From Pseudocitrobacter vendiensis (GTDB taxonomy: Bacteria > Pseudomonadota > Gammaproteobacteria > Enterobacterales > Enterobacteriaceae), in NCBI RefSeq assembly GCF_943590815.1, contig NZ_CALSBS010000002.1, positions 62,001 through 126,000 of the forward strand: 64,000 bases of DNA, given 5' to 3'. The notes under the pieces were generated by a model that searched no databases, was not told the origin of the DNA, and was given only the letters and a program-made list of their open reading frames with translations. Every line of letters begins with the position of its first letter. The first letter of the stretch is position 1. Position numbers and translations under genes: made by a program. This document shows, in pieces, positions 52,684 to 62,474 of the stretch.

Positions 52684-53436
52684 TCAGCCCAGCCCCAGCC
52701 CGCGAATGCTGGTGGTGAGCGTGCCGATGGTCAGCGACCAGCCGTCGATCAGCACAAACAGCATCAGTTTAAACGGCAGCGAAACGATCAGCGGCGACAG
52801 CATCATCATCCCCATCGCCATCAATACGCTGGCGACAATCAGGTCGATAACCAGAAACGGGATGTAAATCATAAAGCCAATCTGGAAAGCGGTTTTCAGC
52901 TCGCTCAGCACATAGGCGGGCACCACGATGGAGAGATCCTGGTCGGCGGCATTGCCCTTCGCGCCACCGATGGTCATGATTTGCGCCATCGCTTTTTTGT
53001 CGGTCTGCGCCAGCATAAAGCGTTTCAGCGGCGTCGCGGCGGTGCTTAGCGCATCGGTCAGGGTAATCTGATCATTTTCGAACGGCACCACCGCGTGGTC
53101 GTAGATATTCAGCCAGACAGGGCGCATCACCAGCAGGGTGAGGGAGAGCGCAATGCCAATCAGAATGCGGTTTGGCGGTGTTTGTTGCAGCCCCAGCGCC
53201 TGGCGCAGCAGCGACAACACGATAATAAAGCGCGTAAAGCAGGTCATCATCAGCACCATCGTCGGCAACAAACCGACGAGGGTCATCAGAATCAGTACCT
53301 GAATTTTGACGCTGTACTCCTGAGTGTTGCCGTGGGTGACCACGTTAAGCAGCGCAATATCGCCGCCCTGGGCGATTGCCAGCGGCGCGAGCGCCAGCAG
53401 TGCCAGGCCCAGCGTCAGTTGAGTGCGGCGTTTCAT
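52684..53436 (-). CDS. lfiP: Flag-2 export protein LfiP (FliP-like)
   Basis: FliP homologue of 250 residues with signal peptide (LGLALLALAPLAIAQG) and four helices. Conserved blocks: LLPTMVLMMTCFTRFIIVLS, ALGLQQTPPNRILIG, PAYVLSELKTAFQIGFMIYI and VLMAMGMMMLSPLIVSLPFK. It is the core of the export gate. The start overlaps the lfiN stop by four bases. Confidence 0.95.
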   Translation of the reverse strand: MKRRTQLTLGLALLALAPLAIAQGGDIALLNVVTHGNTQEYSVKIQVLILMTLVGLLPTMVLMMTCFTRFIIVLSLLRQALGLQQTPPNRILIGIALSLTLLVMRPVWLNIYDHAVVPFENDQITLTDALSTAATPLKRFMLAQTDKKAMAQIMTIGGAKGNAADQDLSIVVPAYVLSELKTAFQIGFMIYIPFLVIDLIVASVLMAMGMMMLSPLIVSLPFKLMLFVLIDGWSLTIGTLTTSIRGLGLG

Positions 53437-53816
53437 GGCGCCAGGTCGTTGATATCGCGGGTATTAAACTCCAGCACGCGCAGGCCGTACTTCTCGTTGA
53501 CCACCACCACTTCCGCTTTGCCCAGCAGGATATTGTTCACTTTGATATCCAGCGGCTCCCCGGCGAGTTTATCCAGTTCAATCACCGTGTCGTCGTCGAT
53601 GTTCAGCAGGTCGGCTAACATGATTTCCACCGACGACACTTCCAGCGTTAAGGTCACCGGAATGCGTTTCAGCAGCGTCATCGAGTCGGAAAAGCGGTCC
53701 TCCAGGCGAGTGACCAGCGTGTCGGCGTCGGCGGGTTTCGTGACAGGCGCAACGTCATCGGTGAGGCCAAAATCCCCGGCTAAAATATCTTCTTGCTTAC
53801 TCATGGCTATTCTCAT
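53433..53816 (-). CDS. lfiN: Flag-2 switch protein LfiN (FliN-like)
   Basis: A 127-residue FliN homologue. The C-terminal SpoA domain spans about residues 50-125 (VTLTLEVSSVEIMLADLL, DTVIELDKLAGEPLDIKVNN, LGKAEVVVVNEKYGLRV). It forms the lower C ring with the FliM homologue. It overlaps lfiM by 20 bases. Confidence 0.93.
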   Translation of the reverse strand: MRIAMSKQEDILAGDFGLTDDVAPVTKPADADTLVTRLEDRFSDSMTLLKRIPVTLTLEVSSVEIMLADLLNIDDDTVIELDKLAGEPLDIKVNNILLGKAEVVVVNEKYGLRVLEFNTRDINDLAP

Positions 53817-54648
53817 TTTTGCCCGCCAGCTCCGACAAAAACAGTTTGTCTTTGTCTTCCACTATCAGGGCGCTAAATAATTCAGATTGCCCAATCGCCA
53901 CCGGGAATGTTTCTCCCAGCGAGATGGGTAAAATATCTCCGGCTTTTATCTGCGCCAGATCGGCGACATTTAGCGACAGCTCGGCGATTTTGACGTTCAG
54001 GGTCAACGGCAGAGAGCGGATGATCTCTTTAATTAATGCCGGTTTATTGACCGATTTCCCCACCTGCTGCGGTTTACTGTGCTCACTGTGGCGAATCAGA
54101 TTTAAAATAAAATCGGTGTGGGCATCGTCGAGCAAAATACGAAAACGGCTCTCTTCATCGCCCGCGAGGGTAAAGGTTAATTGATACGCCCAGTGGGTAA
54201 TTACCGTGCTGCTGTCCAGCTTTAACTTCAGCGCAATACCGGAGGTTTGCAGATTAAATATCAGCGTGCAGATATCCAGCGCGAGTCGGTTCTTTAATCG
54301 TGTTTCGGTTTTGGTCGGCAGGCCGTTATGCGCTTTCGCCTCTTCAAGAGAAGACTCCAGACCATAAAAATTGCCCAGCAGCATTAACAATAAGGAGCGA
54401 TCGATATCAAATGCCAGATGCCCGACTTGGGAAACCATCAACTCGGCGTTTTTATTAATAATATCCATTTCGCAGCCAATCTTTTTTAAAGTGATATTGC
54501 TGCGATGCTTTTTGAGAAAGTAGCTGCCGAGATGCGAATCAATCACATCAAAATTCCCCGTAAACAGGGTCGGCAGGCGATGGTAGGGGCGTCCGAGCCG
54601 ATTACCTTCTAATTTAAAGATGCCTGGCGTTTTACTGTACTTCAGCAT
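53797..54648 (-). CDS. lfiM: Flag-2 switch protein LfiM (FliM-like)
   Basis: A 283-residue C-ring switch protein with a FliM middle domain and a C-terminal SpoA domain (about residues 215-275: TLNVKIAELSLNVADLAQIK and GDILPISLGETFPVAIG). It is shorter than chemotactic FliM (about 330) and has no recognisable CheY-binding N-terminal peptide, so response to CheY is doubtful. First gene of the minus-strand export operon. Confidence 0.85.
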   Translation of the reverse strand: MLKYSKTPGIFKLEGNRLGRPYHRLPTLFTGNFDVIDSHLGSYFLKKHRSNITLKKIGCEMDIINKNAELMVSQVGHLAFDIDRSLLLMLLGNFYGLESSLEEAKAHNGLPTKTETRLKNRLALDICTLIFNLQTSGIALKLKLDSSTVITHWAYQLTFTLAGDEESRFRILLDDAHTDFILNLIRHSEHSKPQQVGKSVNKPALIKEIIRSLPLTLNVKIAELSLNVADLAQIKAGDILPISLGETFPVAIGQSELFSALIVEDKDKLFLSELAGKNENSHE

Positions 54649-55034
<386 letters not shown>

Positions 55035-56021
55035 ATGTCTGAACTTATTGCAACTGCCGCCTCCAGCATTAACGCTTTTACTCTGGCAAAGCGTGTCGCC
55101 GCCTTTAACGTGCCGGTCCTGATTCAGGGCGAAACCGGTGCGGGGAAAGAGTGCGTGGCGAAATATATTCACACCGTAGCCTTTGGTGAAAATGATAACG
55201 CGCCCTATATCGGCGTGAACTGCGCGGCGATCCCGGAAAATATGCTGGAATCGACGTTATTTGGCTACGACAAAGGTGCATTTACCGGCGCAATTGCCAG
55301 CGTGCCAGGAAAAATGGAACTGGCAAATAACGGCACCTTATTACTCGATGAAATTGGTGAAATGCCGCTGGCGCTACAGGCCAAAATATTACGCGTGTTG
55401 CAGGAACAACAGGTTGAGCGATTAGGCAGCAACCGACAAATCAAACTCAATTTTCGCCTGATTGCCTGCACCAATAAAAACCTGGGGCAGGAAGTTGCCG
55501 CCGGACGTTTTCGTGAAGATCTCTATTATCGTCTGGCGGTTATTCCTATTACCATGCCGCCACTACGTGAACGCCTGAACGATATTATTCCGCTGGCAGA
55601 GTCATTTATTAAAAAATACTCAACGGTACTCGTGAAAAATATCACCCTGTCCGAATCCACCCGCCGCGCGCTGCTTAATTACCGCTGGCCCGGTAACGTG
55701 CGTCAACTGGAAAACGCCATTCAGCGGGGAATGATTTTAAATCGCGACGGCGTAATTTACCCGGATGCATTAGGCCTGCCGGACACCGATATTGCTGACC
55801 ACAGTGAACTGCAATGGCCTGTTCAGCCCGCCGTCCACATTGCCGAAACCGGCGATTTAGGCCAGCACGGACGAAGCGCGCAGTATCAATATATCGCCGA
55901 CCTGATGCGCAAATATCAGGGCAACCGCAGCAAAATCGCCGACTTGTTAGGCATTACCCCACGCGCCCTGCGCTATCGACTGGCCTCCATGCGCAAGCAC
56001 GGTATCGAAGTTTTCTCCTGA
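55035..56021 (+). CDS. lafK: Sigma-54-dependent flagellar activator LafK
   Basis: A 328-residue enhancer-binding protein: AAA+ domain from about residue 10 with Walker A GETGAGKE, sigma-54 contact loop GAFTGA, Walker B TLLLDEIGEMP and the arginine-finger region YYRLAVIPITMPPLRER, then a Fis-type helix-turn-helix at the C terminus (KYQGNRSKIADLLGITPRAL). No receiver or sensor domain precedes the AAA+ domain, so activity is not controlled by phosphorylation of this protein. In lateral-flagellar systems LafK is the master regulator. It is divergent from lfiM and 14 bases upstream of lfiE. Confidence 0.93.
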   Translation: MSELIATAASSINAFTLAKRVAAFNVPVLIQGETGAGKECVAKYIHTVAFGENDNAPYIGVNCAAIPENMLESTLFGYDKGAFTGAIASVPGKMELANNGTLLLDEIGEMPLALQAKILRVLQEQQVERLGSNRQIKLNFRLIACTNKNLGQEVAAGRFREDLYYRLAVIPITMPPLRERLNDIIPLAESFIKKYSTVLVKNITLSESTRRALLNYRWPGNVRQLENAIQRGMILNRDGVIYPDALGLPDTDIADHSELQWPVQPAVHIAETGDLGQHGRSAQYQYIADLMRKYQGNRSKIADLLGITPRALRYRLASMRKHGIEVFS

Positions 56022-56035
56022 CCCGGAAGTTAAAA

Positions 56036-56377
56036 ATGAGCATTACCACAATCAACAGCACCATGCAGGCGCAAATCATGCAGGACGTGCAGCGGATGCA
56101 GGCCAACGCCCAGGCGCCGGTGCTGCCCGCCATGACCTTCAGTTCCACCGACCCGGACGTTTCGTTTAACCGCATTATGTCCGGCGCACTCGGTCACGTT
56201 GACCAGTTCCAGCAGGTGGCGGAGCAGCAGCAAACGGCTGTCGATACGGGCAAAAGTGATGACCTCGCCGGGGCGATGATCGCCAGCCAGCAGGCGTCGC
56301 TCTCTTTCTCCGCGCTGGTGCAGGTGCGCAACAAAATCGCCACCGGATTTAACGATCTGATGAGTATGTCGATCTAA
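56036..56377 (+). CDS. lfiE: Flag-2 basal-body protein LfiE (FliE-like)
   Basis: FliE homologue of 113 residues that joins the MS ring to the rod. The C-terminal half carries the family motif GAMIASQQASLSFSALVQVR and NKIATGFNDLMSMSI. The ATG at 56036 was chosen for length and spacing; the in-frame extension upstream lies inside lafK. It starts the lfiEFGHIJ run. Confidence 0.93.
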   Translation: MSITTINSTMQAQIMQDVQRMQANAQAPVLPAMTFSSTDPDVSFNRIMSGALGHVDQFQQVAEQQQTAVDTGKSDDLAGAMIASQQASLSFSALVQVRNKIATGFNDLMSMSI

Positions 56378-56381
56378 CCCT

Positions 56382-58028
56382 ATGAATGCACAAATAAAGA
56401 AGTTAACCCAGGCCTTTCCGGCGTTTCGACTGCGGCTCGCAGATAACAAACGCTGGGCGTTGATGGCGGGAGTGGGGCTTGCCGTTGCGGCGACGGCGAT
56501 TATCGTCAGCGTGCTATGGACGGGGAATCGCGGCTACGTCTCGCTCTACGGACGCCAGGAAAATCTGCCCGTGTCGCAGATTGTCACCGTGCTGGACGGC
56601 GAAAAGCTCACCTACCGCATCGACCCGCAAAGCGGGCAGATACTGGTGCCGGAAGACGAACTGTCGAAAACGCGCATGACCCTTGCCGCGAAAGGCGTGC
56701 AGGCGATATTGCCCAGCGGTTACGAGCTGATGGACAAAGACGAAATGCTCGGCAGCAGTCAGTTCGTGCAGAACGTGCGCTATAAACGCAGCCTCGAAGG
56801 GGAGCTGGCGCAGAGCATCATGTCGCTGGACGCGGTGGAGAGCGCGCGGGTGCATCTGGCGCTCGACGAAGAAAGCTCGTTTGTGGTCAGCGATGAGCCG
56901 CAAAACAGTGCCTCGGTGGTGGTGCGCTTGCATTACGGCGCGAAACTGAATATGGACCAGGTGAACGCCATTGTGCATCTGGTGTCCGGCAGTATTCCGG
57001 GGCTACAGGCCAGCAAAGTCAGCGTCGTCGATCAGGCGGGAAATCTGCTGACCGACGGCATTGGCGCGGGCGAGGCGGTTTCTGCCGCGACCCGTAAACG
57101 CGATCAGATCCTCAAAGATATTCAGGACAAAACCCGTGCCAGCGTGGCGAACGTGTTGGATTCGCTGGTTGGCATGGGGAATTACCGCGTCAGTGTGATG
57201 CCGGATCTCGACCTCAGCACCATCGACGAAACCCAGGAACACTACGGTGACGCGCCGAAAATCAACCGCGAAGAGAGCGTGCTGGACAGCGACACCAATC
57301 AGGTGGCGATGGGCGTGCCCGGTTCACTCAGTAATCGTCCGCCGATTGCAGCGAATCAGATGACCAATGGTGCGGAAGAAAACCGCTCGCCGGAAGCGCT
57401 TTCCAAACACAGCGAAAGCAAGCGCGACTACTCTTACGACCGCAGCGTCCAGCATATTCAGCACCCCGGCTTTGCGGTGAAACGCCTCAACGTGGCGGTG
57501 GTGCTCAATCAAAACGCCCCGGCGCTGAAAAACTGGAAGCCGGAGCAAACCACGCAACTGACCGCGTTGCTGAACAATGCCGCCGGAATCGACGCCCAGC
57601 GTGGTGACAATCTCACCTTATCACTGCTCAACTTTGTGCCGCAGGCGGTGCCTGTCGAACCGGTTATTCCACTGTGGAAAGATGACAGTGTACTGGCGTG
57701 GGGGCGGCTGATTGGCTGCGGCCTGCTGGCGCTGTTGCTGCTGTTCTTTGTGGTGCGCCCGCTGATGAAACGACTGACGGCGGTACGTGCGCCGGTTATC
57801 ACACCAGAACCGGAAGCCATCAGCGAACCGTGGATCGCCGTGCCGGAAGAGGAGCGTAAAAATGTCGACCTGCCGTCGCTGCCTGGCGATGACAGCCTGC
57901 CGTCCCAGAGTTCTGGCCTCGAAGTGAAACTCGAGTTCCTGCAAAAACTGGCCATGAGCGACACCGATCGCGTTGCCGAAGTTCTCAGACAATGGATTAC
58001 CAGCAATGAGCGAATTGACAATAAATAA
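56382..58028 (+). CDS. lfiF: Flag-2 MS-ring protein LfiF (FliF-like)
   Basis: MS-ring protein of 548 residues with two membrane helices (GVGLAVAATAIIVSVLWTG near the N terminus and LIGCGLLALLLLFFVVRPLM near the C terminus) and the ring-building motif region between them, e.g. RYKRSLEGELAQSIMSLDAV and ESARVHLALDEES. It overlaps lfiG by 23 bases. Confidence 0.95.
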   Translation: MNAQIKKLTQAFPAFRLRLADNKRWALMAGVGLAVAATAIIVSVLWTGNRGYVSLYGRQENLPVSQIVTVLDGEKLTYRIDPQSGQILVPEDELSKTRMTLAAKGVQAILPSGYELMDKDEMLGSSQFVQNVRYKRSLEGELAQSIMSLDAVESARVHLALDEESSFVVSDEPQNSASVVVRLHYGAKLNMDQVNAIVHLVSGSIPGLQASKVSVVDQAGNLLTDGIGAGEAVSAATRKRDQILKDIQDKTRASVANVLDSLVGMGNYRVSVMPDLDLSTIDETQEHYGDAPKINREESVLDSDTNQVAMGVPGSLSNRPPIAANQMTNGAEENRSPEALSKHSESKRDYSYDRSVQHIQHPGFAVKRLNVAVVLNQNAPALKNWKPEQTTQLTALLNNAAGIDAQRGDNLTLSLLNFVPQAVPVEPVIPLWKDDSVLAWGRLIGCGLLALLLLFFVVRPLMKRLTAVRAPVITPEPEAISEPWIAVPEEERKNVDLPSLPGDDSLPSQSSGLEVKLEFLQKLAMSDTDRVAEVLRQWITSNERIDNK

Positions 58029-59016
58029 GAGCAACAGCTACCTCGAACAGGCGGCGATCCTGCTACTGTGTCTGGGCGAAGAAGCAGCGGCAACGGTGAT
58101 GCAAAAACTCAGCCGCGAAGAAGTAGTGCGCCTGAGCGAAAACATGGCGAGGCTTTCCGGCGTCAAAACCAGCATGGCGCGCAAGGTGATCAATAACTTC
58201 TTTGATGAGTTCCGCGAACAGAGCGGGATCAACGGTGCGTCGCGCTCCATGTTGCAGGGCATTCTTAACAAGGCGTTGGGCACCGAGATCGCCAGCAGCG
58301 TGATCAACGGCATCTACGGCGATGAGATCCGCTCGCGGATGGCGCGCCTGCAATGGGTGGAACCGCGCCAGCTGGCGATGCTGATCTCCGAAGAACATCT
58401 GCAATTGCAGGCGGTATTCCTCGCGTTTCTGACGCCGGAAATCTCGGCGGCGGTGCTCTCTTATCTCAACGAATCGGTGCAAAACGAAATTCTTTACCGG
58501 GTAGCAAAACTCAACGACGTCAACCGCGATGTGGTGGATGAACTGGATCGTCTGATCGAACGCGGCCTGTCGGTGCTTTCAGAGCATGGCTCGAAGGTGA
58601 AGGGCATCAAACAGGCGGCGGATATTGTCAACCGCTTCCAGGGAAACCAGCAGGTGATCCTCGACCAGATGCGCGAGCGCGACGAAGACGTGCTGGAGCA
58701 GCTCCAGGATGAGATGTACGACTTCTTTATTCTCAGCCGCCAGAACGAAGAGGTGCGCCGTCGCCTGCTCGACGAAGTGCCAATGGAAGACTGGGCGGTG
58801 GCGCTGAAAGGCACCGAAGCTCTGCTGCGTCGCTCCATTTACGCGGTGATGCCAAAACGTCAGGTGCAGCAACTGGAAGCAATTACCGCGCGCCTGGGGC
58901 CGGTGCCGGTCAGCCGTATCGAACAGATCCGCCGCGAAATCATGGGTATCGCCCGTGAACTGGAAGAGGCGGGCGAACTTCAGCTACAGCTCTTTGCGGA
59001 ACAGACGGCGGAGTAA
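58006..59016 (+). CDS. lfiG: Flag-2 switch protein LfiG (FliG-like)
   Basis: FliG homologue, 336 residues when started at the ATG at 58006 (MSELTINKSNSYLEQAAILL), inside the lfiF 3' end. The torque-generating C-terminal domain is present (ILSRQNEEVRRRLLDEVPME, then WAVALKGTEALLRRSIYAVM). It connects the MS ring with the C ring and motor stators. Confidence 0.94.
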   Translation: MSELTINKSNSYLEQAAILLLCLGEEAAATVMQKLSREEVVRLSENMARLSGVKTSMARKVINNFFDEFREQSGINGASRSMLQGILNKALGTEIASSVINGIYGDEIRSRMARLQWVEPRQLAMLISEEHLQLQAVFLAFLTPEISAAVLSYLNESVQNEILYRVAKLNDVNRDVVDELDRLIERGLSVLSEHGSKVKGIKQAADIVNRFQGNQQVILDQMRERDEDVLEQLQDEMYDFFILSRQNEEVRRRLLDEVPMEDWAVALKGTEALLRRSIYAVMPKRQVQQLEAITARLGPVPVSRIEQIRREIMGIARELEEAGELQLQLFAEQTAE

Positions 59017-59019
59017 CCC

Positions 59020-59730
59020 ATGACCATTGAAACACTGCGCGGGCGCTATCGCCTGCACCGTTTCCCGCCGCGTCAGCGTGCGGTGACCGGAGAACCGCTC
59101 ACTGCCAGCATTAGCGCCGCCGATTACCAGCGCCAGTTAATGGACGGTTTTCAGGAGGGGCTGCAAAAAGGGTTTGCTCAGGGCATGACCGAAGGCCAGG
59201 AGCAGGGCTTTAGCGAAGGTCATCAGCAAGGTTTTGCCGAGGGGCGACGTCAGGGCTACACCGAAGGGAGCCTCGCCGGGCAGCAGGAAGGGCGCAAGCA
59301 GTTTATTGAGGCGGCGCAGCCGCTGGAAGCCATCACTGGAAAAGTGAACGACTTCCTCGCCCATATCGAACGTAAACAGCGGGAAGATTTGCTGCAACTG
59401 GTGGAAAAAGTCACCCGCCAGGTGATCCGCTGCGAACTGGCGCTGCAACCGACGCAGTTACTGGCGCTGGTGGAAGAGGCGCTGGCGGCCTTCCCGGCGA
59501 TGCCGGAAACCTTGCAAGTGATGTTGAGCACGGAAGAGTTTAACCGCCTGCGCGACGCGGTGCCGGAAAAGGTCAGCGAATGGGGGCTGACGCCTTCGCC
59601 AGATTTGCCGCCGGGGGAATGCCGGGTGATCACCGATAAATCAGAACTGGATATCGGCTGCGAGCATCGCCTTGAACAATGCATGACCGCACTGCAAGAG
59701 ACGCTGACGCCGGAGTCGCAGGGTGAGTGA
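59020..59730 (+). CDS. lfiH: Flag-2 export ATPase regulator LfiH (FliH-like)
   Basis: A 236-residue FliH homologue. Residues about 47-95 form a run of glycine-spaced repeats (GFQEGLQKGFAQGM, GFSEGHQQGFAEGR), the hallmark of FliH helices, followed by a C-terminal domain that binds the ATPase (DLLQLVEKVTRQVIRCELAL). It overlaps the ATPase gene by eight bases. Confidence 0.93.
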   Translation: MTIETLRGRYRLHRFPPRQRAVTGEPLTASISAADYQRQLMDGFQEGLQKGFAQGMTEGQEQGFSEGHQQGFAEGRRQGYTEGSLAGQQEGRKQFIEAAQPLEAITGKVNDFLAHIERKQREDLLQLVEKVTRQVIRCELALQPTQLLALVEEALAAFPAMPETLQVMLSTEEFNRLRDAVPEKVSEWGLTPSPDLPPGECRVITDKSELDIGCEHRLEQCMTALQETLTPESQGE

Positions 59731-61060
59731 TTTTTCTGCTTTCGATAACGCCCTGCGCTCGCTGGAGTCGATCCCGCTGGCTCGCGTCGCCGGACGGCTG
59801 GTGCGCCTTAACGGCATTCTGCTGGAGAGCGTCGGCTGCCCATTAATGACCGGGCAGTTGTGCCGCATCGAAAGCGCTAACCACACGCTAATTGATGCGC
59901 AGGCCGTGGGCTTCAATCGCGACATCACCTACTTAATGCCATTCAAACAGCCAGTTGGCCTGATGGCGGGGGCACGTGTCTTCCCGGAAGAAAAAGCCCA
60001 CGACATCCTGATAGGCGAAAGCTGGTTAGGCCGCGTGGTGAATGGCCTCGGCGAACCGCTGGATGGCAAAGGTCGCCTGAACGGCAACGACCTTCTGCCG
60101 CCGCTACCGCCTTCGGTCAATCCCTTAACCCGCCGTTCGGTGGACGAACCCTTAGATGTGGGCGTGAAAGCGATCAACGGCCTGCTGACCATCGGCAAAG
60201 GCCAGCGCGTCGGGCTGATGGCGGGTAGCGGCGTCGGGAAAAGCGTGCTGCTGGGGATGATCACCCGCCAGACTAAAGCCGACATCGTGGTGGTTGGGCT
60301 GATTGGCGAACGCGGGCGTGAAGTGAAAGAGTTTATCGACCATTCCTTGGGCGCGGACGGGCTGGCGAAGTCTATCGTCGTCGTCGCGCCCGCCGATGAA
60401 TCGCCGCTGATGCGCCTGAAAGCCACCGAACTGTGCCACTCCATCGCCGCCTGGTTTCGCGACCGCGGGCATCACGTTTTGCTGCTGGTGGATTCCCTGA
60501 CCCGCTATGCGATGGCGCAGCGTGAAATTGCGCTCTCGCTTGGCGAACCGCCCGCTACCAAAGGCTATCCGCCGTCGGCATTCGGCATGATCCCAAAACT
60601 GGTCGAAAGCGCAGGCAACAGCGAAAGCGCGGGATCGATGACTGCCATCTACACCGTGCTGGCGGAAGGCGACGACCAGCAAGATCCCATCGTCGACTGC
60701 GCCCGCGCGGTGCTGGACGGGCATATCGTATTAACCCGCAAACTGGCGGAAGCGGGGCACTATCCGGCCATCGATATCGGCCAGTCGATCAGCCGCTGCA
60801 TGAACCAGGTCACCCGCCCGGAACATCAGCAATCCGCTCGCGCGTTAAAGCAAAACTACGCCGCCTATATGGAGATCAAACCGCTGATCCCACTCGGTGG
60901 CTACGTGGCAGGCGCGGATGCCAGCGTCGACAAAGCGGTGAAAATGTTCCCGGCCATCGAGCGGTTTTTACGCCAGGAGATGCGCGAACCCGCCTCCCTC
61001 GAACTGGTACAAAGCCGTCTGCAAATCCTCTTTCCTGGTGCCAAAAAGGCAGAACAGTAA
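59723..61060 (+). CDS. lfiI: Flag-2 export ATPase LfiI (FliI-like)
   Basis: Type III export ATPase of 445 residues with Walker A MAGSGVGKS (about residue 170), VVGLIGERGREVKEFI, Walker B HHVLLLVDSLTRYAMAQREI and the YPPSAF motif; catalytic residues look intact. It energises secretion of rod, hook and filament subunits with its LfiH and LfiJ partners. Confidence 0.96.
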   Translation: MSDFSAFDNALRSLESIPLARVAGRLVRLNGILLESVGCPLMTGQLCRIESANHTLIDAQAVGFNRDITYLMPFKQPVGLMAGARVFPEEKAHDILIGESWLGRVVNGLGEPLDGKGRLNGNDLLPPLPPSVNPLTRRSVDEPLDVGVKAINGLLTIGKGQRVGLMAGSGVGKSVLLGMITRQTKADIVVVGLIGERGREVKEFIDHSLGADGLAKSIVVVAPADESPLMRLKATELCHSIAAWFRDRGHHVLLLVDSLTRYAMAQREIALSLGEPPATKGYPPSAFGMIPKLVESAGNSESAGSMTAIYTVLAEGDDQQDPIVDCARAVLDGHIVLTRKLAEAGHYPAIDIGQSISRCMNQVTRPEHQQSARALKQNYAAYMEIKPLIPLGGYVAGADASVDKAVKMFPAIERFLRQEMREPASLELVQSRLQILFPGAKKAEQ

Positions 61061-61062
61061 CT

Positions 61063-61497
61063 ATGCGACAAATCATCGACACCCTCGCGCAATTGCAGCG
61101 CCTGCGGGATAAATCGGTCAAAGATAAAACCGTCGAGCTGGCAAAGCAAAAACAGATTTGCGCGGGCTATGACAACAATATCAAAGCGTTAGGCTACCTG
61201 GTGGAGAAAACATCTGCGGGCGCGGCGGCGTCGGTGGAATCGCTGAAAAACGTCAGCGGCTACAAAGGCACCTTGCGCAAAGTGATCGCCTGGCAGGAGC
61301 AGGAAAAAACGCTGGCTAACATCAAGGCTACGCGAATGCAGAAAAACCTGACGGCGGCGGCGTGCGAAGAGAAAGTGGTGGCCCTGACGCTGGACGACAA
61401 ACGCCGCGAGCAGCAAGAAAGTGCCACGGCGAAAGCGCAAAAAGCGGTGGATGATATCGCCGTTCAGTGCTGGCTACGGCAAAAATTAGCGGAGTAG
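61063..61497 (+). CDS. lfiJ: Flag-2 export chaperone LfiJ (FliJ-like)
   Basis: A 144-residue highly charged, almost entirely helical coiled-coil protein (LQRLRDKSVKDKTVELAKQK and LDDKRREQQESATAKAQKAV), as expected of FliJ. Two bases separate it from the ATPase gene. In other Flag-2 loci the lfg genes are expected after it; here unrelated genes follow. Confidence 0.88.
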   Translation: MRQIIDTLAQLQRLRDKSVKDKTVELAKQKQICAGYDNNIKALGYLVEKTSAGAAASVESLKNVSGYKGTLRKVIAWQEQEKTLANIKATRMQKNLTAAACEEKVVALTLDDKRREQQESATAKAQKAVDDIAVQCWLRQKLAE

Positions 61498-61500
61498 ACA

Positions 61501-61943
61501 TGAAAACGGTCATCACCTTCGGCACCTTCGATGTGTTCCATGTCGGTCATCTGCGCCTTTTACAACGCGCCCGCACGCTGGGCGAGCGGCTACTGGTTGG
61601 CGTGTCGTCCGACGCCTTAAATATTGCCAAAAAGGGCAGGGTACCGGTTTACCCTCAGGATGACCGCATGGCGATTATCGCCGGGCTGGCGTGCGTGGAT
61701 GGCGTATTTCTCGAGGAATCGCTGGCGCTGAAAGCGGAATATCTGCGCGGTTACAGTGCGGATGTTTTGGTGATGGGCGATGACTGGGCGGGGAAGTTTG
61801 ACAGCTTCGCGTATATTTGTGAGGTGGTCTATTTCCCCCGCACGCCGTCGGTGTCGACGACGGGAATTATTGAGGTGATTAGGGGTATTCCTGATAACAC
61901 CCCTTTGAGAACGACAAAAAATAGTGACAAGCATTACGCATAG
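61501..61943 (+). CDS. TagD-like cytidylyltransferase/adenylyltransferase-family protein
   Basis: A 147-residue nucleotidyltransferase with a complete HxGH motif (GTFDVFHVGHLRLLQRAR, residues 8-25) and the C-terminal RTPSVSTTGII, which corresponds to the RTxGISTT nucleotide loop of glycerol-3-phosphate cytidylyltransferase. It would activate glycerol phosphate or a related phosphate as a CDP derivative. It starts three bases after lfiJ, so it is translated with the flagellar export genes, which points to modification of flagellar or surface components. Function is inferred; family membership is clear. Confidence 0.85.
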
Positions 61944-61944
61944 A

Positions 61945-62388
61945 TTATTTTGTCATTTTCCGGATTGAATATGACAGTGCCGGTATATTTTCAAAAAAAG
62001 TCATTAACTCGATAATGTAATCCGTATGTGCATATTCAGGTGCCGGGTCAGCCTTTGTTAAAAAAACTATTCTTCGTGTCATTTTACTGATAGCGATCGC
62101 TCTTTCATGATTCACACATTTGTGGGCAATATGTTCAATATCTTGTTTGATATTTTCATTAGTATCAATAGTTTCAAAATAAATACTTATCCACCATGTA
62201 TCTGACCATCTCAATATCAGAGAATCATAATTGCTACGAGGACCAAAGGGAACACGAGAGTATTCCATGGAAGGTCGTTCACCTAACCATGTTTTTAAAT
62301 ATTCCTTTACCAGTATTTCCTTAAAGCAATAAATATCCATATCCGGGTTGTATTCATTATCTAATAGTATGTGCATATGATATGACAT
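61945..62388 (-). CDS. Hypothetical AT-rich gene product (147 residues)
   Basis: A cytosolic-looking protein of 147 residues starting MSYHMHILLDNEYNPDMDIY, rich in aromatic and acidic residues (RWSDTWWISIYFETIDTNEN). No family recognised. Codon use and base composition are far more AT-rich than the adjoining flagellar genes, so it was acquired separately. It is convergent with the TagD-like gene. Small acidic orphans beside an H-repeat are often immunity proteins of Rhs-type toxins, which is one possibility here. Confidence 0.6.
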   Translation of the reverse strand: MSYHMHILLDNEYNPDMDIYCFKEILVKEYLKTWLGERPSMEYSRVPFGPRSNYDSLILRWSDTWWISIYFETIDTNENIKQDIEHIAHKCVNHERAIAISKMTRRIVFLTKADPAPEYAHTDYIIELMTFFENIPALSYSIRKMTK

Positions 62389-62474
62389 TAAGACTACTCT
62401 TTTTTATCTGTATGGTATGAATAATGGACTGAAATTCGATAACTGATATACGAACTCAACAGCAGTAAATTATA

